The translations under genes and the position numbers were made by a program. 64,000 nucleotides of DNA from Malaya genurostris. Lineage: Eukaryota > Arthropoda > Insecta > Diptera > Culicidae. Positions 35,673 through 48,201 of the stretch are shown piece after piece. Where the stretch lies: the NCBI RefSeq assembly GCF_030247185.1, contig NC_080572.1, positions 10,681,007 through 10,745,006 on the forward strand, read 5' to 3'. Under the pieces are notes generated by a model. It was not told the origin of the DNA. It searched no databases and saw only the letters and a program-made list of their open reading frames with translations. Positions within the stretch are counted from its first letter, which is position 1. Every line of letters starts with the position of its first letter.

Positions 35673-36831
35673 GTTTTCGTTCTTAAATTGTACTACACCA
35701 GTTCAGCGAAAGCTGCACTGAAACCGTTCGTTTTTACCGATTGCACTACACTTTTTCTGCACCAGAAGAGTGGTCCAGGAAGAAAAAATAGGAGGAAACT
35801 ATTATTCACGCTTTTATTATTGGCCTTAGTGATTTAAAGTCTTCGGCACATTAGTTGCACTTAACAAACTGCGTTTTTCGGCCATAGTGGTTTTAGGGTG
35901 GCCCTAAAACAAACTATGAATTAAAAAAATATTTCCAAATCTGGATGAGATAGAACAATGCATCCTTCCACAATAATTTAGAAAAAATCAATTTAAGGCA
36001 ACTTTGTCGACCGTCGGCGTGTATCTTTAACCGTTTTTATATTAGAACGGTTTACATATCCTAAGTTAGGGTGTTTCTTAAAAAAACAGTTTTTATTCAA
36101 AACTTTTTCATTTGAATTTTCTCAATGAAGTAATGTTCTAAGCAACTCAGGAGCCCAAAAAGGCGTAACTTTTATTGGAAGAATAATTCAATAGTTATAG
36201 TTATGAAAGATTTTAACAAAAAATACGCCTTGTTTAAATAACGGTTTCTAAAAATGGGGCAATCCGAAAAAAAATTTCGATTGCATTTGATAACTTGTAC
36301 TTTTTTTATATAATATGAGAAAAAAATGGAAAACAGTTATTTTTCTATCTCATTTAAATCAACATTTCGTGCAAGTATTTTTGTATGTTATCATATAGCA
36401 TGACAGCGAAGAATATTTTATTTGAACAATTTTAACAAGGTTATCAACCCTACTTTCATACAATGGGCTCAACTACGAAAAAGTCGTTAAAAGTTCCGCT
36501 TTACGCGAGAAAAACACGTGATAGTACTACTGAATTGTTAAAACGTGTTCATTGCGGAGAAAAAAAAAACAAATTAGGTTTTACAACATCACATCACAAA
36601 CGATGATGAAACAAGTTTTTGTTTAACATAGGTATACCGATGGTTTGCTTAAATTTTACAATAACACCGTTATCTGTCAAATGATGTTCATTTAGCGTAG
36701 TTTGTGTGATTATGTTATGTTTGTGTGAAACCTAAAGCGGCCCATACACGTACAGTTTTCCGGACAGTTTAGATGAACCTTACTCTGAATAAAAAACTGA
36801 ACGATTACTTGAGCTGAGCGAGTGTGGCCAG

Positions 36832-37923
36832 TAGGGATGGTACTCGGAAGGTAAAGTATCGATACCTAGGGTATCGGGATACCAAAATTTTGGGTATCGA
36901 TACAAGGTATCAAAAGGCAATAAAGTATCGATACCTGTAAGTATCAATTGATACTTGAGTAGCAGCGGGTTTTCCCATAAATTTGTTGTGAAACTAGTAT
37001 ACGCACTTCGCCTTTGGTGACTTTTGGTCCACGTCAAAGAATTTCACATTTCACTTATTTTCTCAAAAAAAAAAACCATATCATAACCTTTATGTCCATA
37101 CACGGATATTACACTAAAAGCCAATTCCTATTGAATATTTAGGAGATTCGTTGGTTTGTTCAAAAGCACATATTCTTTTTCTTCGGCTCGTCAGTGCTAA
37201 TTTTGCGGTTTAAATTGAACTACTATTACTATTACCACGGGACCAGGGACGGACAGAACGGAAGCACCAGGCTTGCGCATGTATTGGTATGACGGGGAAA
37301 AATTCGTACTCGACAATCTCGCGTCGTTGAAATTCGTACTCGACAATCTCGCGTCGTCCCACAGGCGCACTGAGAGAGAGTGCAATGAGTGTGAAGTATT
37401 GAAATGTTTGAATACTCTGAGAGTATGGCCTTTATGTGCCTGTATTGCTGATGGTTTTCGCTCATTTCACTTTCTTTCAGTGCACTTGTGGGACGAAGCG
37501 AGATTGTCGAGAACAAATTTCAACAACGGCCAGTCCACGTCATACCAATCCATGTACGAGCCTGGCGCTTCGTCAAATCCGAAGAAAAAAAAGTTCAATT
37601 GGGGACGGGTATAGCGGGATGGGTTAGTCGATGCCTTTCACGCAGCCCACCTGGGTTCGATTCCCAACCCTGAACATAGTCTTAGAAAGTTTTTCTGGCC
37701 CGAAGAGGCGAATTACCTTAAGGTTGAAGCCTCTGTAATTGAAACAAAAATCTTTCCATCGTAATGGGAATTGACTTTAATCCGTTGCGATACTGTAAGT
37801 ATCGAGACCAAAAGTATCGATACTAACAGTATCGCTCTGATGCTATATCGATACCAAAAATACCCGATTCTTGAAAAAAAGTATCGATACCTCAAAGTAT
37901 CGACTCGGTATCGGACATCCCTA
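36832..37923. mobile_element. hAT-type non-autonomous element with 8-bp TSD
   Basis: The ends TAGGGATGGTACTCGG and CGGTATCGGACATCCCTA are inverted (TAGGGATG / CATCCCTA). The flanks GTGGCCAG at 36824-36831 and 37924-37931 are a perfect 8-bp duplication, the hAT signature. Subterminal parts are full of GTATCGATAC-like motifs. The interior has a 28-bp direct duplication (GTACTCGACAATCTCGCG, 37307-37358), whose inverted partner is near 37495, and a SINE at 37601-37750. No transposase. Confidence 0.88.
37601..37750 (+). mobile_element. tRNA-derived SINE (Feilai-like), copy 1
   Basis: Begins GGGGACGGGTATAGCGGG, has an A-box-like GGGTTAGTCGATGCC and B box GGTTCGATTCC, then CCCGAAGAGGCGAA and AGGTTGAAGCCTCTGTAATT, and an A-rich end. 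The tRNA-like head and this tail resemble the mosquito Feilai SINE. Two further copies are in this window. Confidence 0.8.
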
Positions 37924-37981
37924 GTGGCCAGGTTAGTTTAGCGTTTTGTCTTCATGTCAGTATCATCATCTTTTTCAATAG

Positions 37982-40029
37982 AGGCACATTATTCTGATCA
38001 AAAGAAAACTAACGGACTTTTCCGAAAGCTGCCGAAGAACGAGACTGAATCGTGTACGGAAAATTCAGGAGAATTTCTTGACAGAGGAACTCATGCTGGC
38101 AGCTTCATCAAGTGCGAAAAATTCAGGTCAACGACTTGCAGGGAAAATACTAGAAAATCCCCAACCCAAAAGCGTAGAAGTGGTCAAATACAGAAATGTC
38201 ACGCCGCTGACACCTGAAGAGGCGACAGAGTTTATTTGTAGAAACAATTTCAGCAAGTCGGAATATCAAGATGTACGATCTACCTAGCTCCTAGCCTCAA
38301 GCAAGGAGCAGATTTGTATCCTTGTTACAATAAAATCGTGAAGGCGAAAAAACTCTGTTACTCTTCTGGTATATAGACATATAGATAAATGTCATACAAC
38401 ACATTCAATAATATTTATATTTCATATATAATAGGAGTTTCTGTCAAACCCTCAGAGGCTCGTGACGTTCTTCAGGATTTATAAGACCACACTGCAAAAC
38501 GACTTTTTGAATATATAAACTGCACAATTGAATTGAATCAAGAGCAAAAATTGATTTTAATTATCAAATGGGAAGCTGATGCAAGTTCGACTCATAGCAG
38601 GTACGACTTTAATACAAATTTATAGCAATATCTGTCATTTTAAGTAGACAAATGTTATGACGAATTTCATCTCACTAAAATTCATTCTTTGTCTCTGAAA
38701 CTAAATGCATTTTACATGCTTTCAATTACATTATGAAGGACATTTCCGCCAATGAAAACTCAGTTTCTTCTATGTAATAGCAATCTTTTTCGAGTATATA
38801 TTATTATGCAATCTCAAATTTGTTTTTATTGTACTATACGAATTATTTGCTTTTCTATTCACAGCAAAACTATCTACTATCATACCAAATTCGTATTTGT
38901 TAAAAATTGTTCAAAATTTTCCGTTTTCAATAAGTATCATCAGTTATTCATCGATGAAGACGGGAAATTACGCGAATACAGCGATTCGAACATATTTACT
39001 GTATCGATGGTGCCATTATTAGGGGAAATAAATGGTGTCAAACCCGTAATTTGGAAAAACGACTGTCCTTCATCAGTATCTTTGTGTCGACCAATTATAC
39101 TAGTTTTCGAGAATGTACAACTTACAAATCGAGTAGTATCAGATATTACCGCTGAGATCAATGAACTTGTGTCTACCAAAATTGATTCTGTTTTTATTTC
39201 AACAAAGATGTGTTTCACAATGGTAGACACGAAAGTTATTAACGATTTGACGGGAACTTCTTCACAAGCTTGCTTCATTTGTCGGCGATCTGGTATGAAA
39301 CTTAATCATCCAAAAGAAGCAGTAGACTCGGATGATGATCCTTCCAAATACCAATTCGGACTCTCTCCGCTTCATGCGTATATTCGCACTATGGAGTTGC
39401 TTCTCAAGATTTCTTCTCGTTTGTGCTTGGAGAAACCAACGTGTAAAGTTTCAAAGAAAAATAAAGCAGTGAGCCATAATGAAAAATCTATCCGTTCGGC
39501 TCTTCGAGAGCAAATGGGTCTACGAATCAGTGAACCTCGGCTAGGGGGAGGAAATTCAAACAGCGGTAATGATGCGAGGCGGTTTTTTGAAGGACGAGAG
39601 ATAGTTGCTAAAATTACAGGACTGGATCATGGTTTATTGGAAAGATTTTATGTTATACTGTCACTAATTAACAGCAAAATGAAGATCGATGTAGTGTCTT
39701 TCGGAATATATACGAACAGTACACATGAGCTATATATACAACAAGTTGTATGGTTGGTACGCTTTGTCACCAACTATACACAAATTACTCGTGCTATTGT
39801 ACAATATGCAGTTCTTCCAATTGGAATGTTCTCAGAAGAAGCCGCAGAAACGAGAAACAAATGCATTCGAAAATTTAGGGAAAATAATAGAAGAAAATTT
39901 AACAGGCAGGTCAATTTAGAAGATCTGTTCTTAAGACTTCTAATTTCCATCATTTCTCTGACCAACAAAACAAACAAAAATACTAATAAAGTTTTCCTTC
40001 CAGAAAATACGCGGCATCTAATATTGTAA
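37982..40029 (+). pseudogene. Transib/RAG1-like transposase, nearly complete
   Basis: Inferred exons 37982-38368, 38435-38600 and 38865-40029, with GT-AG introns of 66 and 264 nt. The N-terminal part reads SESCRRTRLNRVRKIQEN, EELMLAAS and LYPCYNKIVKAKKLCYS, as Transib proteins do. Catalytic triad: first Asp in KWEADASS (codon 38578), second in FTMVDTKV (39226), Glu in SEEAAETRNK (39847). The CxxC of the zinc region is CFIC; SPLHAYIRTMELLL, GGGNSNSGNDARRFF and RKFRENNRRKFNR follow. These align in order with RAG1 blocks (YICTLC, ALHCDIGNAAEF, NGNFARKL, NESGNKLFRRFRKMNARQ). Lesions: a one-base frameshift near 38277 and TAA at 38482-38484. The 5' region was interrupted by the hAT-type element. 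The largest exon alone is open for 388 codons. Confidence 0.78.
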
Positions 40030-40599
40030 TATGATACTCGTTAATATACATATTGTTCCAATTAAATTTACAAAGTAGTTTTGGAAAATCGCCTTCCTTT
40101 GCATGGCCACTTATAAGAACCACTAGGAAATTGATTTGTTGGCGCTTTTCATCATGTAATTGCTATAAATGAAATGAAATTTAGGAGATTTCTCAAAGTT
40201 CCGCATTGAAACTGAGTGTGACAAACACAAACACTTTTGATTGGTATATGATATTCGGCTCTATGGACCTCTGTTCAGAAATCAGTTTTCACAGTGATTG
40301 TAAAACCTTTCTTTATTAATAATAATAATAACCTTTCTTTATGAGAAAGTTGAAAAGTTTAAAAGGTACATCTTATTATACGTACAACAAATGCCCAAAG
40401 AATAGATTGTAGATATTTGTCATGAAAATACACTCTCAATTCCTTTTTCTAACACTTCTTAGTATATTACTAAGCTAGATGTTATATGATAACGTACAAA
40501 AATACTTGCACGAAATTTTGATTTAAATGAGATAGAAAAATAACTGTTTTCCAAATTTCCAACCTAAACCGGTGTAGTGCAGTTTAAAAACGAAAACGA

Positions 40600-40710
40600 C
40601 ATAATTTTATTAAACTTAGATTTAAATGAAAGGTCTTATGGTCCCTATACTGAAATCCTGAATTTCATCCATATCCGAATTCCAGTCCCGGAATTATAGG
40701 TTAAAGTTCA
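40600..40710 (+). repeat. Family R repeat, right piece of a split copy
   Basis: TTAAACTTAGATTTAAATG, AAGGTCTTATGGTCCC and a CCCGGAATTATAGG core, as in the 22330-23150 subtype. Confidence 0.65.
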
Positions 40711-43485
40711 ATGCTCAAACCTCGAGTAATGAGCATTATATCTGGCAACTTTCAAAGGTCCTTTCATACTATACACCCATTTCACATATTTGTACCGAAA
40801 TGTTCCGGTTTCGTCATTGCGCACTATTATACAATTTTGAAACCATTAAAGAAAACAGTCAAAACTCGGAAAATCCACATTTTAATTGATTTTTTACACA
40901 CTTGTGTACTTTATCATAAAAGGAAACAACGAATTCTCAGCACATGTCGTCGCCCGATAATGACGACTGATCGCGTCGGTGTCACGGCATGAAATAACAC
41001 TTTTGTGCCGAGCATTAGACGACACGAGACCGAAACGCGCCAAATTTCCCAACGGTGGTTGTTTAGGGAACTAGAACTTGCGCACGCAGGTGCATTCCAT
41101 TCGGACCTCACCAGCGGATATGGTCGGGATGTGTGCGTTTCGGTGCAATAATGTTATTTACAGACCAACCTCCTCGCCTTTGATTAACGGTTGCGCAGTC
41201 ACACTTCTCCTGGGAGTTCATTCTGCCAAAGGATTGTGATTGGTTTATTTACCTTTCAAAAGGCGGTTTTGGATCTTTATTTAAGACTATGTTTGCCATT
41301 ATTTACTGTTTCGATAAAGTTTAATTATGTTTTACTCCTCCCTCTGAGTGAAGGAATTCGTTTATTTTTGTTTCGGTGCTGAAACACATGTATGTAAGGT
41401 GTTTATTTTTTTTAGTTTGTTTACTGCAAAAGGTCTTCCCGGAATACCCAGCGATCGCTAGTGGAACAGCCTGGAAAGTTTTGAACCTATAGCAACCTAC
41501 GCCGTAAGTACTCATTCTTGATTTGAATCCTGGTGACCGGTAGGTTCGTCTGGCAGCAGGCTAGCTTACGGCGACGAGACCCGGCCCCGGGAGACAATTC
41601 GCTTCTCGGCAAGAATGACTTACTAAGGATCTATAGACCAAGTATTGACGTTCGTGATTGTATCGAAAAGATACTTCTTTTTTGACCGTTCGTTTGCAGT
41701 AGAGAATTCAATTTCCTAGCAAACGACATTTGAATTGACAAAGGTCTGATTCGTGTGCACTACAGGTAGTTTCAGTGCAGATTTTATAACAGTAAATCCA
41801 TTTGGCGACGAGTAATTTAATCATTCCTAAGGATTTTTTGTCGATTTCTCTATTTTTCATATTTGGTGCTAGAAGTCTCGAAGGACTTTTCCAGTATAAA
41901 AATATTAAAAATAAAATCAGCAAGGTTCGAATTCAAAGAAGATTACAAAAACATTCTCTTCTTACAAACAATACTAAATCAAACAATCAACTAAGAGTCT
42001 CCATTGAAAAACATCAGCACGAAGCCACCAAAATTACATTAACCCATAAATATATGTCGTTTTCGCTTAATGCCAAACCTAACCCAGTTTACACCCTAAC
42101 TGCTGTCAAACCGTTTGTTTGAAACTAGTTTCGAACCTAGTTTTAACGTTGTTGAACTGAAAATCGAGTCAGTTTCGAACCTGATTTTTATATCAGGTTT
42201 GCTCAAACCCCTGTTGCTAATTGCGAAACCAACACAGTTTCGTGAAAATTGTTAGTTTGATGAAACTGCCCTGGGTCAGTTTCAGTTTTCTCAAGCGAAA
42301 ACGACAATAGATTTACCTCTGTACGGCTACTGTGGTTGTGTTAAATGCGCAGGGAACTTTTTCTTAATAAACCTGTTTCATCAATTCTTGGGGCATATGC
42401 AGTAGTGTTCTAGTTCTAGATGCATAATTTATGTCAGTTTTAAAATTTAAATCTGGATTTTATAACAAGAAAAACTGGCAACCCCAGTAGTGTTTTACTC
42501 GTGTTTCAAATATAGAGAAAATAGATCGGCATCGTATGCCAGTTTTAAAACGGCTCGGTGGAGATACGTTTGTTCTAGTTTTTATTCTGTTATAGATCGC
42601 CCACATAAAACTTCCAGCTGCTGAATTTGCTCTTGCATAACTTTGCATCCAAGTTATCCAAAAAAACTCCTATCTGCACGTCCTGCTCATCATGTGGCTC
42701 GATCCAATGTGGCACACTGAATCATAGAAGCCGTTGCTTTGATTACCACTTCGAGCACGTGTGGGCGCTGCATCGCCGCGTAGATGGATCTCGTGTGCAA
42801 CGAATGAAGAATGCTTTCGAAATCCTAGCACGCGGTGGAAACTAGAAATTGTGCACTGTAAATAAAACGCGCGCAGAATGATTCTGTAATTGTTGGAGGG
42901 GGAAATGACTCACTTTGAAGGGTAGTTCATCCATGTTCGGTACAATGTTGAATACTGTTAGCAAACGCATGTTAGCAATATTATCGAGTTGCAAAAGATT
43001 GTTTCGGGCTTGATGGGAATTATGCTACCATAAAACAACAGTATCCTCTGAAAAGCATTGAAACGAACCATTAGATGTGTGACTATACTTGCATTCAACA
43101 TGTAGGGGAAGTGGTCCGGTTTTAGGTGCAGTTTATAGTTACATATTTTGATATAATCATACTCAGACAAAGACTTTTACAGGAATTCTGGTAGAATGTT
43201 GACAAAAAATCAGGCAGTTATAGCGCAAAGAACAAACATCCAAGCTAGTACAAACTTTTTCAAAAAAGCTGTGCTACAAGCTGAGCATTAGGGTAGAACA
43301 AAATTTTGATTTCCTTTTGGGTCCCATAAGCACCATGCAAAATTTTAGTTCGATCGGAGAAACTATATTTTCGCGCCCGAGGTTTAAAGTCATATGGGAT
43401 TTAGTATGGAGAAATTCACTTTTGCTAAAAAATCGGCTGAAGGTCAACCTATGAACTCAAAAAATCAGTGCATGTGTTATTTTCG
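40711..43485. other. Intergenic region with two GC-richer patches
   Basis: Patch 40940-41240 has many CpGs and GTGATTGG near 41237; patch 41440-41620 has CGCCGTAAG inverted to CTTACGGCG and a donor-like CC/GTAAGT. At 42600-42845 a frame ends FEILARGGN with AATAAA 20 nt later, and has CTSCSSCGSIQC and CFDYH, which faintly recalls a piggyBac C-terminal cysteine cluster. None of these is strong enough to call. Confidence 0.3.
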
Positions 43486-44807
43486 TACACGCAGAGAAAT
43501 AGAACACATTAGATTCAAATATATTGAGTCTTTAAGTCAACTTCAAACAATTGTTTGAATCAAATAAAATTATTTTTGAATTAAAATTTGAATCAAATAT
43601 AACTCTTTTTGAATCAAATTCAGTATGGCACTGTATATTAGATTCAAATATATTGAGATATGGATTCAAATTTCAAAATTTTATTGAAACAAATCGAAAG
43701 TTTATTTGATTCAAATGCGTGTTACAGTACATTGAATGTATTTGAATCAAATATGTTGTTGGATAGATTCAAATAAAAAAATATGTTGACTCTTGAGTTA
43801 AACTGAAATAAATATACTGAGTCTTAGCTTCAAATTCATGGGTGTTGATTAAAATTTTTCGTCCCTGAATCAAATGCCAGGGATTATTGATTCTAAAACA
43901 TTTTTATTGAATCAAACATTTGTATTAGTTGATTTTGCGAGATTGAACACAACTTTTGCTGAGATTTCATTTTGTTACATCATTTAAATGGAAAATGTAC
44001 GGAAATAAGTTTCGAAGCAATTGACGAATTTTGACGAAAATGCACTATTGAAATCGTTTGAGTTGTGCGATACTATAGTGAGTGCTTTCTTAAAATAGGT
44101 AGGTCATAGAATATGTATGTAAAGCTAAATTACATTTGTATTCATTCCAGAGAACGATTTCACAGTAGAGTTTTTGGAAATTATTGAACGAAAGGAAGTA
44201 GAGGAATCAAAAACGCAACCGTACTCAGCTGAGCGCACAAAATGCATTCAACAATAAATAAAAATTTAATTTACAATAATTAGTCAAAAAAAATTTTTTT
44301 TTGTTTCAATTATAGAGGCTTTAACATCTTAGGTCATTCGCCTCTTCGGACCAGAAAAACTTTCTGACCCTATGTGCGGGGTTGGGAATCGAACCCAGGC
44401 GGGCTGCGTGAAAGGCATCGACTATCCCATTACGCTATACCCGTCCCCTAGTCAAAAATTCTTTTCAAATAACAATTCATAGAATTTTAAAAAATCCATC
44501 ATTGAATCTACAGTCGCACGAAATCCTGATTTTAGAAACAAAACTGATTTGCTTTGAATCAAATAAAAATTGTATTTGATTAAAAGTGAAATGAAATTCA
44601 TATGGAAATGAAATATATTCGAAATCAAAGCACAATATATTTGAATTAAATGTTTCTTTTATCCACTTTCAATAATAATTTGCTTTGATGTAAATATCAA
44701 ATGTATTTGAATTAAAGGAAAATGAAAATAAGCACTGATTCAAAATAAAATATCTTTGAATTCAAAGTGTATTACATTAAAATTTAAAATAAATTTTTCT
44801 GCGTGTA
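43486..44807. mobile_element. MITE-like element rich in TTGAATCAAAT motifs
   Basis: Ends TACACGCAGAGAAAT and ATTTTTCTGCGTGTA are inverted repeats. The interior is packed with variants of TTTGAATCAAAT and ATTCAAATATATTGAGTC, in both orientations. A SINE (44291-44448) has inserted in it. No protein frame. Confidence 0.7.
44291..44448 (-). mobile_element. tRNA-derived SINE (Feilai-like), copy 2
   Basis: On the minus strand GGGGACGGGTATAGCGTAAT to an A-rich tail. Direct repeats TAGTCAAAAA at 44281-44290 and 44449-44458 are a perfect 10-bp target duplication, which fixes both ends. Confidence 0.9.
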
Positions 44808-44888
44808 GGAAATTTAACGAGGAAGAAAACTTTAGAATTGCGGTCTCTCTACAATCCGACGTTTGTAGAAAAAGTTATTAAAGGAACT

Positions 44889-45760
44889 TCTTTTTCTACA
44901 CTCCAAATACCAAGCCTGAAAAAAAGTTGGAACGGTAACTTCGAGCTGTCATAGCTCAGCTGTTTTTCAACGGATCTCAATAAATTTTACACCCTCGAAT
45001 TTTGTGAAGCTCGTAGATTGCTTCAAAAACTTTGTAGCAGACGATTGGCAAAGAAAAACTAATGAAAATTTGATTTTTCCCGTTCCAGGTTTTTTTCACG
45101 CGCCCAATATGCCCTATCTGCTTTCCAATTTTCTTTCCTTTGGCATAAACGTCGCATAGAAAATATTGAACACTTCAACTTCACCGAGTCACAACTTTGT
45201 TGTTAGTCAACCGATTTTCGAAATTTATTCACCATTGGAAAGGTACTACTTCCAGAAATAAAATGCACTGAAAAAAAAACGAAAAATAGGGTTGTCTACC
45301 CAAAACTATAATGATAACTATAGATAGATGACCTCAGAAAAGGTGAGACTTTTTACAATGATCGTAAATATCTCGAAATTCAAAGCGTTGGCCTATATAT
45401 TTTTACACATCATTCGATTGCTAGTGACAATTTTTGTCCAACTACCATTCTTGCACTATCAAAAGAAAATCTTAAAAAATCGATGAATTTATAAATATAT
45501 ATGCATTTTTCATTTTTTTCACATGTTTGTATATAAATCAAAAATTAAAGCGATGACATGTAAATTTTTATACTCCAAAATATTTGAATCATTATTAGAA
45601 ACAATGTATTGAATCTCAAGAAATTTGGTACAAATACAGAGAATTTCTATTATTGGGAAAATTTTGCCAAACAAAATCAAAACAAAACTTTTAAATTATA
45701 TGACATGTATTTTTTTATTATTTTAGTTGGAAGTTTATTATAAACAAAATTTACAAAAAA
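44889..45760. repeat. Left arm of a long inverted repeat
   Basis: Reads ATACCAAGCCTGAAAAAAAG, GTTGGAACGGTAACTT, AGGGTTGTCTACCCAAA, CCAACTACCATTCTTGCACT and TTAAAGCGATGACATGTA. Each is found reversed in the same order in the right arm (47390-48201 plus 52880-52950). No coding sequence. Confidence 0.8.
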
Positions 45761-47389
45761 AAATTTAAACTTGGATTTCACTGACAATCTTAAAATTTTT
45801 GGTAAATATATCTAAACTCTGAGAATAATTATATTTTTTTATTGGATAACAGATTCAAACAATGTTTATGCACAACCCAAACGCAATTGATAACAACTAA
45901 AATTCCGTAGAATCTCAAAAAAATCGGTAGAAGATCGGAGATTTCAAAATTACAAAAATGCCATCCGTGTTGATTACATCTATTTCATAGAGAATTTGAA
46001 TTTTTCTAATAAAAAAGGTTTTGTGATAATACAAAAATATTAAATAATTTCAATGGCTTTATACAATGAGATATAGAACGTAAAAATATACTAACCCATA
46101 GCAAAAAAAAACAACTACAATTTAAAAAAAAATACATTGCTTGATTTTTGTTTTACAAGCAATTAAGAACAAAACCTTATATCTTAAATTTTCCGCTATC
46201 CTAAATGGCATCAATTAATTTATATTTCACAAAGAATTATTTCGGAATGCATAGAATGTGAAAATTATTTGATAACCAATAACCAATTTCATGTTTACGT
46301 TTCGGTTTAGCGTTGGCGGTTTATGTTGAACTGCAGGCGGCATAACAGTTCAACATAAACTGCTATGCACTGACGAGTCTAAGACGAAACGTAAAGATAA
46401 TGGTTAAAGTTTAATAATTTTCCATTGTCCGAAATCGACAAATTTTTTCAATTCCAAAAATCTTAAAATTGGCTAAAACGATAAGAACTAGTGCCATCAA
46501 AGAAAAAAATTTTTTTCACATTTCACCGAAGTCGGAGATTAATTTTGTATGTCAAATATCTTAAAATTGCCTGAAACGTCGAGATAACACCAGATTCGGT
46601 GAGGAAGCACAAGAAAGTCGAAATTAATCAATACACAAGTATAGTGAAATTCAATCGTTTAGTGAATCTGGAGGAGGTATTCATACGATTGCTTTTAAAG
46701 TCAGATAATCTCTGTAATAGCATTATCAAATAGAGTAACAACCAACGTGAGTGAACTTCATCTTCCCGAAAATGCACCTGAATTAGTTTTAACACTCTCT
46801 CCCTCTCTCTTTAAACAAAAATACCTTATTTCCATATGCAGCTAATAAATGCCTTAGAGTACAGTTACTAGAGTATTTTTCAATGAAAAAACCCAATGTT
46901 TGAACACAATTTAAAAAATTTTTAAAAAATATATCCTCCGCCTTTTTTTTATAAACATGCTCGAACGTATTTTCTGTCACATGCAAGAAACCGATTTTTT
47001 TTCGTTTTCTTCAATATTAGATATATCAGTTTAAAAATAATCCATTTTTGAACTAGTTTTGCTCGTAGCTTCGGTTCAGAAAACGCTACCTGAATGCGAC
47101 AGTCATCAAAAAATTGGTTTTAGCAATGTTCAAAAATGCCTAATACGAAAAGTGAAAAATAAAAATGCTTTAGTAAAAAATCTGATTTTTTTAGGAACAC
47201 CCTAAGTTGCTCTTTAAAAATAGCTATAACACTAAAACCATTGGAGACAATGGTGTCTTCAACAAAGCTGCTCGATATAAATTTGTCTACAATTTTACCG
47301 AAGGATGCAGTTCTCTATCTCAACACATCCGCAAAATAATTTTTGGAACAGCTTTATAATAAGAGCCGCCCTAATACCATGTACATCAA
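45761..47389. other. Spacer of the long inverted repeat
   Basis: Very AT-rich. It contains a 102-bp palindromic family P copy (46294-46395) and, at 47150-47360, a diverged relative of 35890-36110. No gene seen. Confidence 0.5.
46294..46395. repeat. Palindromic family P, compact copy
   Basis: TTTACGTTTCG at the left end and CGAAACGTAAA at the right end. Inside, GGTTTATGTTGAACTG faces CAGTTCAACATAAACTG. It is close to a single perfect hairpin of 102 bp. Confidence 0.85.
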
Positions 47390-48201
47390 AATATGGCATA
47401 TCTAGTTATTTTATAAATTTTGTTCATAATAAATTTCCATCTAAAATAATGAAAAAATATATGTCACAAAATTTTAAAGAAATTCTCCGTATTTGTACCA
47501 AATTTTTTGAGTTTCTTAATTTTGTTCATCGACACATTGTTGTGTAAATATTTTGGAGCGGAAAAATGTACATGTCATCGCTTTAATTTTTGAGTTATAT
47601 ACAAATATGTGAAAAAAATATGAAAAATTCATATAAATTTATAAATTCATCGATTTTTAAAGATTTTCTTTTGATAGTGCAAGAATGGTAGTTGGACAAA
47701 AATTGTAGCTGGTATCACTAGCAATCGAAAGATGTGTAAAAATATATAGGTCATCGCTTTGAAATTCGGGATATTTACGATCATTGTAAAACGTTTCACC
47801 TTTTCTGAGCTCATCTCTCTACAGTTTTAATTATAACTTTGGGTAGACAACCCTATTTTTCGTTTTTTTAGTGCATTTTATTTCTGGAAGTAGTACCTTT
47901 CCAATGGTGAACAAATTTCGAAAATCGGTTGACTAACATGACAGTTATCACCCGGTAAATTTGAAGTTCACAATATCCTATTCGCGATGCAGGTGCCGCA
48001 TTAATGCAGATAGGGCATATTTTGAGTTTGAAAAAAAAACTTGGAACGGGAAAAATCAGATTTTCATTAGTTTTTCCTAAACGATCGTCAATAATGATGT
48101 ACTTAAAAGAATCTACAAACTTCACAAAATTCGAGTGTGTAAAATTTATCGAAATTGGTCAAGTAACAACTGAGCTATGATAGCTCAAAGTTACCGTTCC
48201 A
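47390..48201. repeat. Right arm of the long inverted repeat, first part
   Basis: Reverse complement of 44889-45760 with scattered differences. The arm is interrupted after AAAGTTACCGTTCCA by the Juan element and resumes at 52880. Confidence 0.8.

Larger units (their letters stand above)
35673..40597. mobile_element. Composite TIR block holding the Transib-like gene
   Basis: Two pairs of inverted repeats bound it. The outer pair is GTTTTCGTTCTTAAATTGTA (35673) and its imperfect partner ending at 40597. The inner pair is 36328-36397 and 40483-40552, with 2 mismatches in 70. It lies between the two halves of one family R copy. Bases 35890-36110 are a diverged relative of 47150-47360. It contains the hAT-type element and the Transib-like transposase. 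Whether the inverted repeats are Transib termini or belong to another carrier is not settled. Confidence 0.55.
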
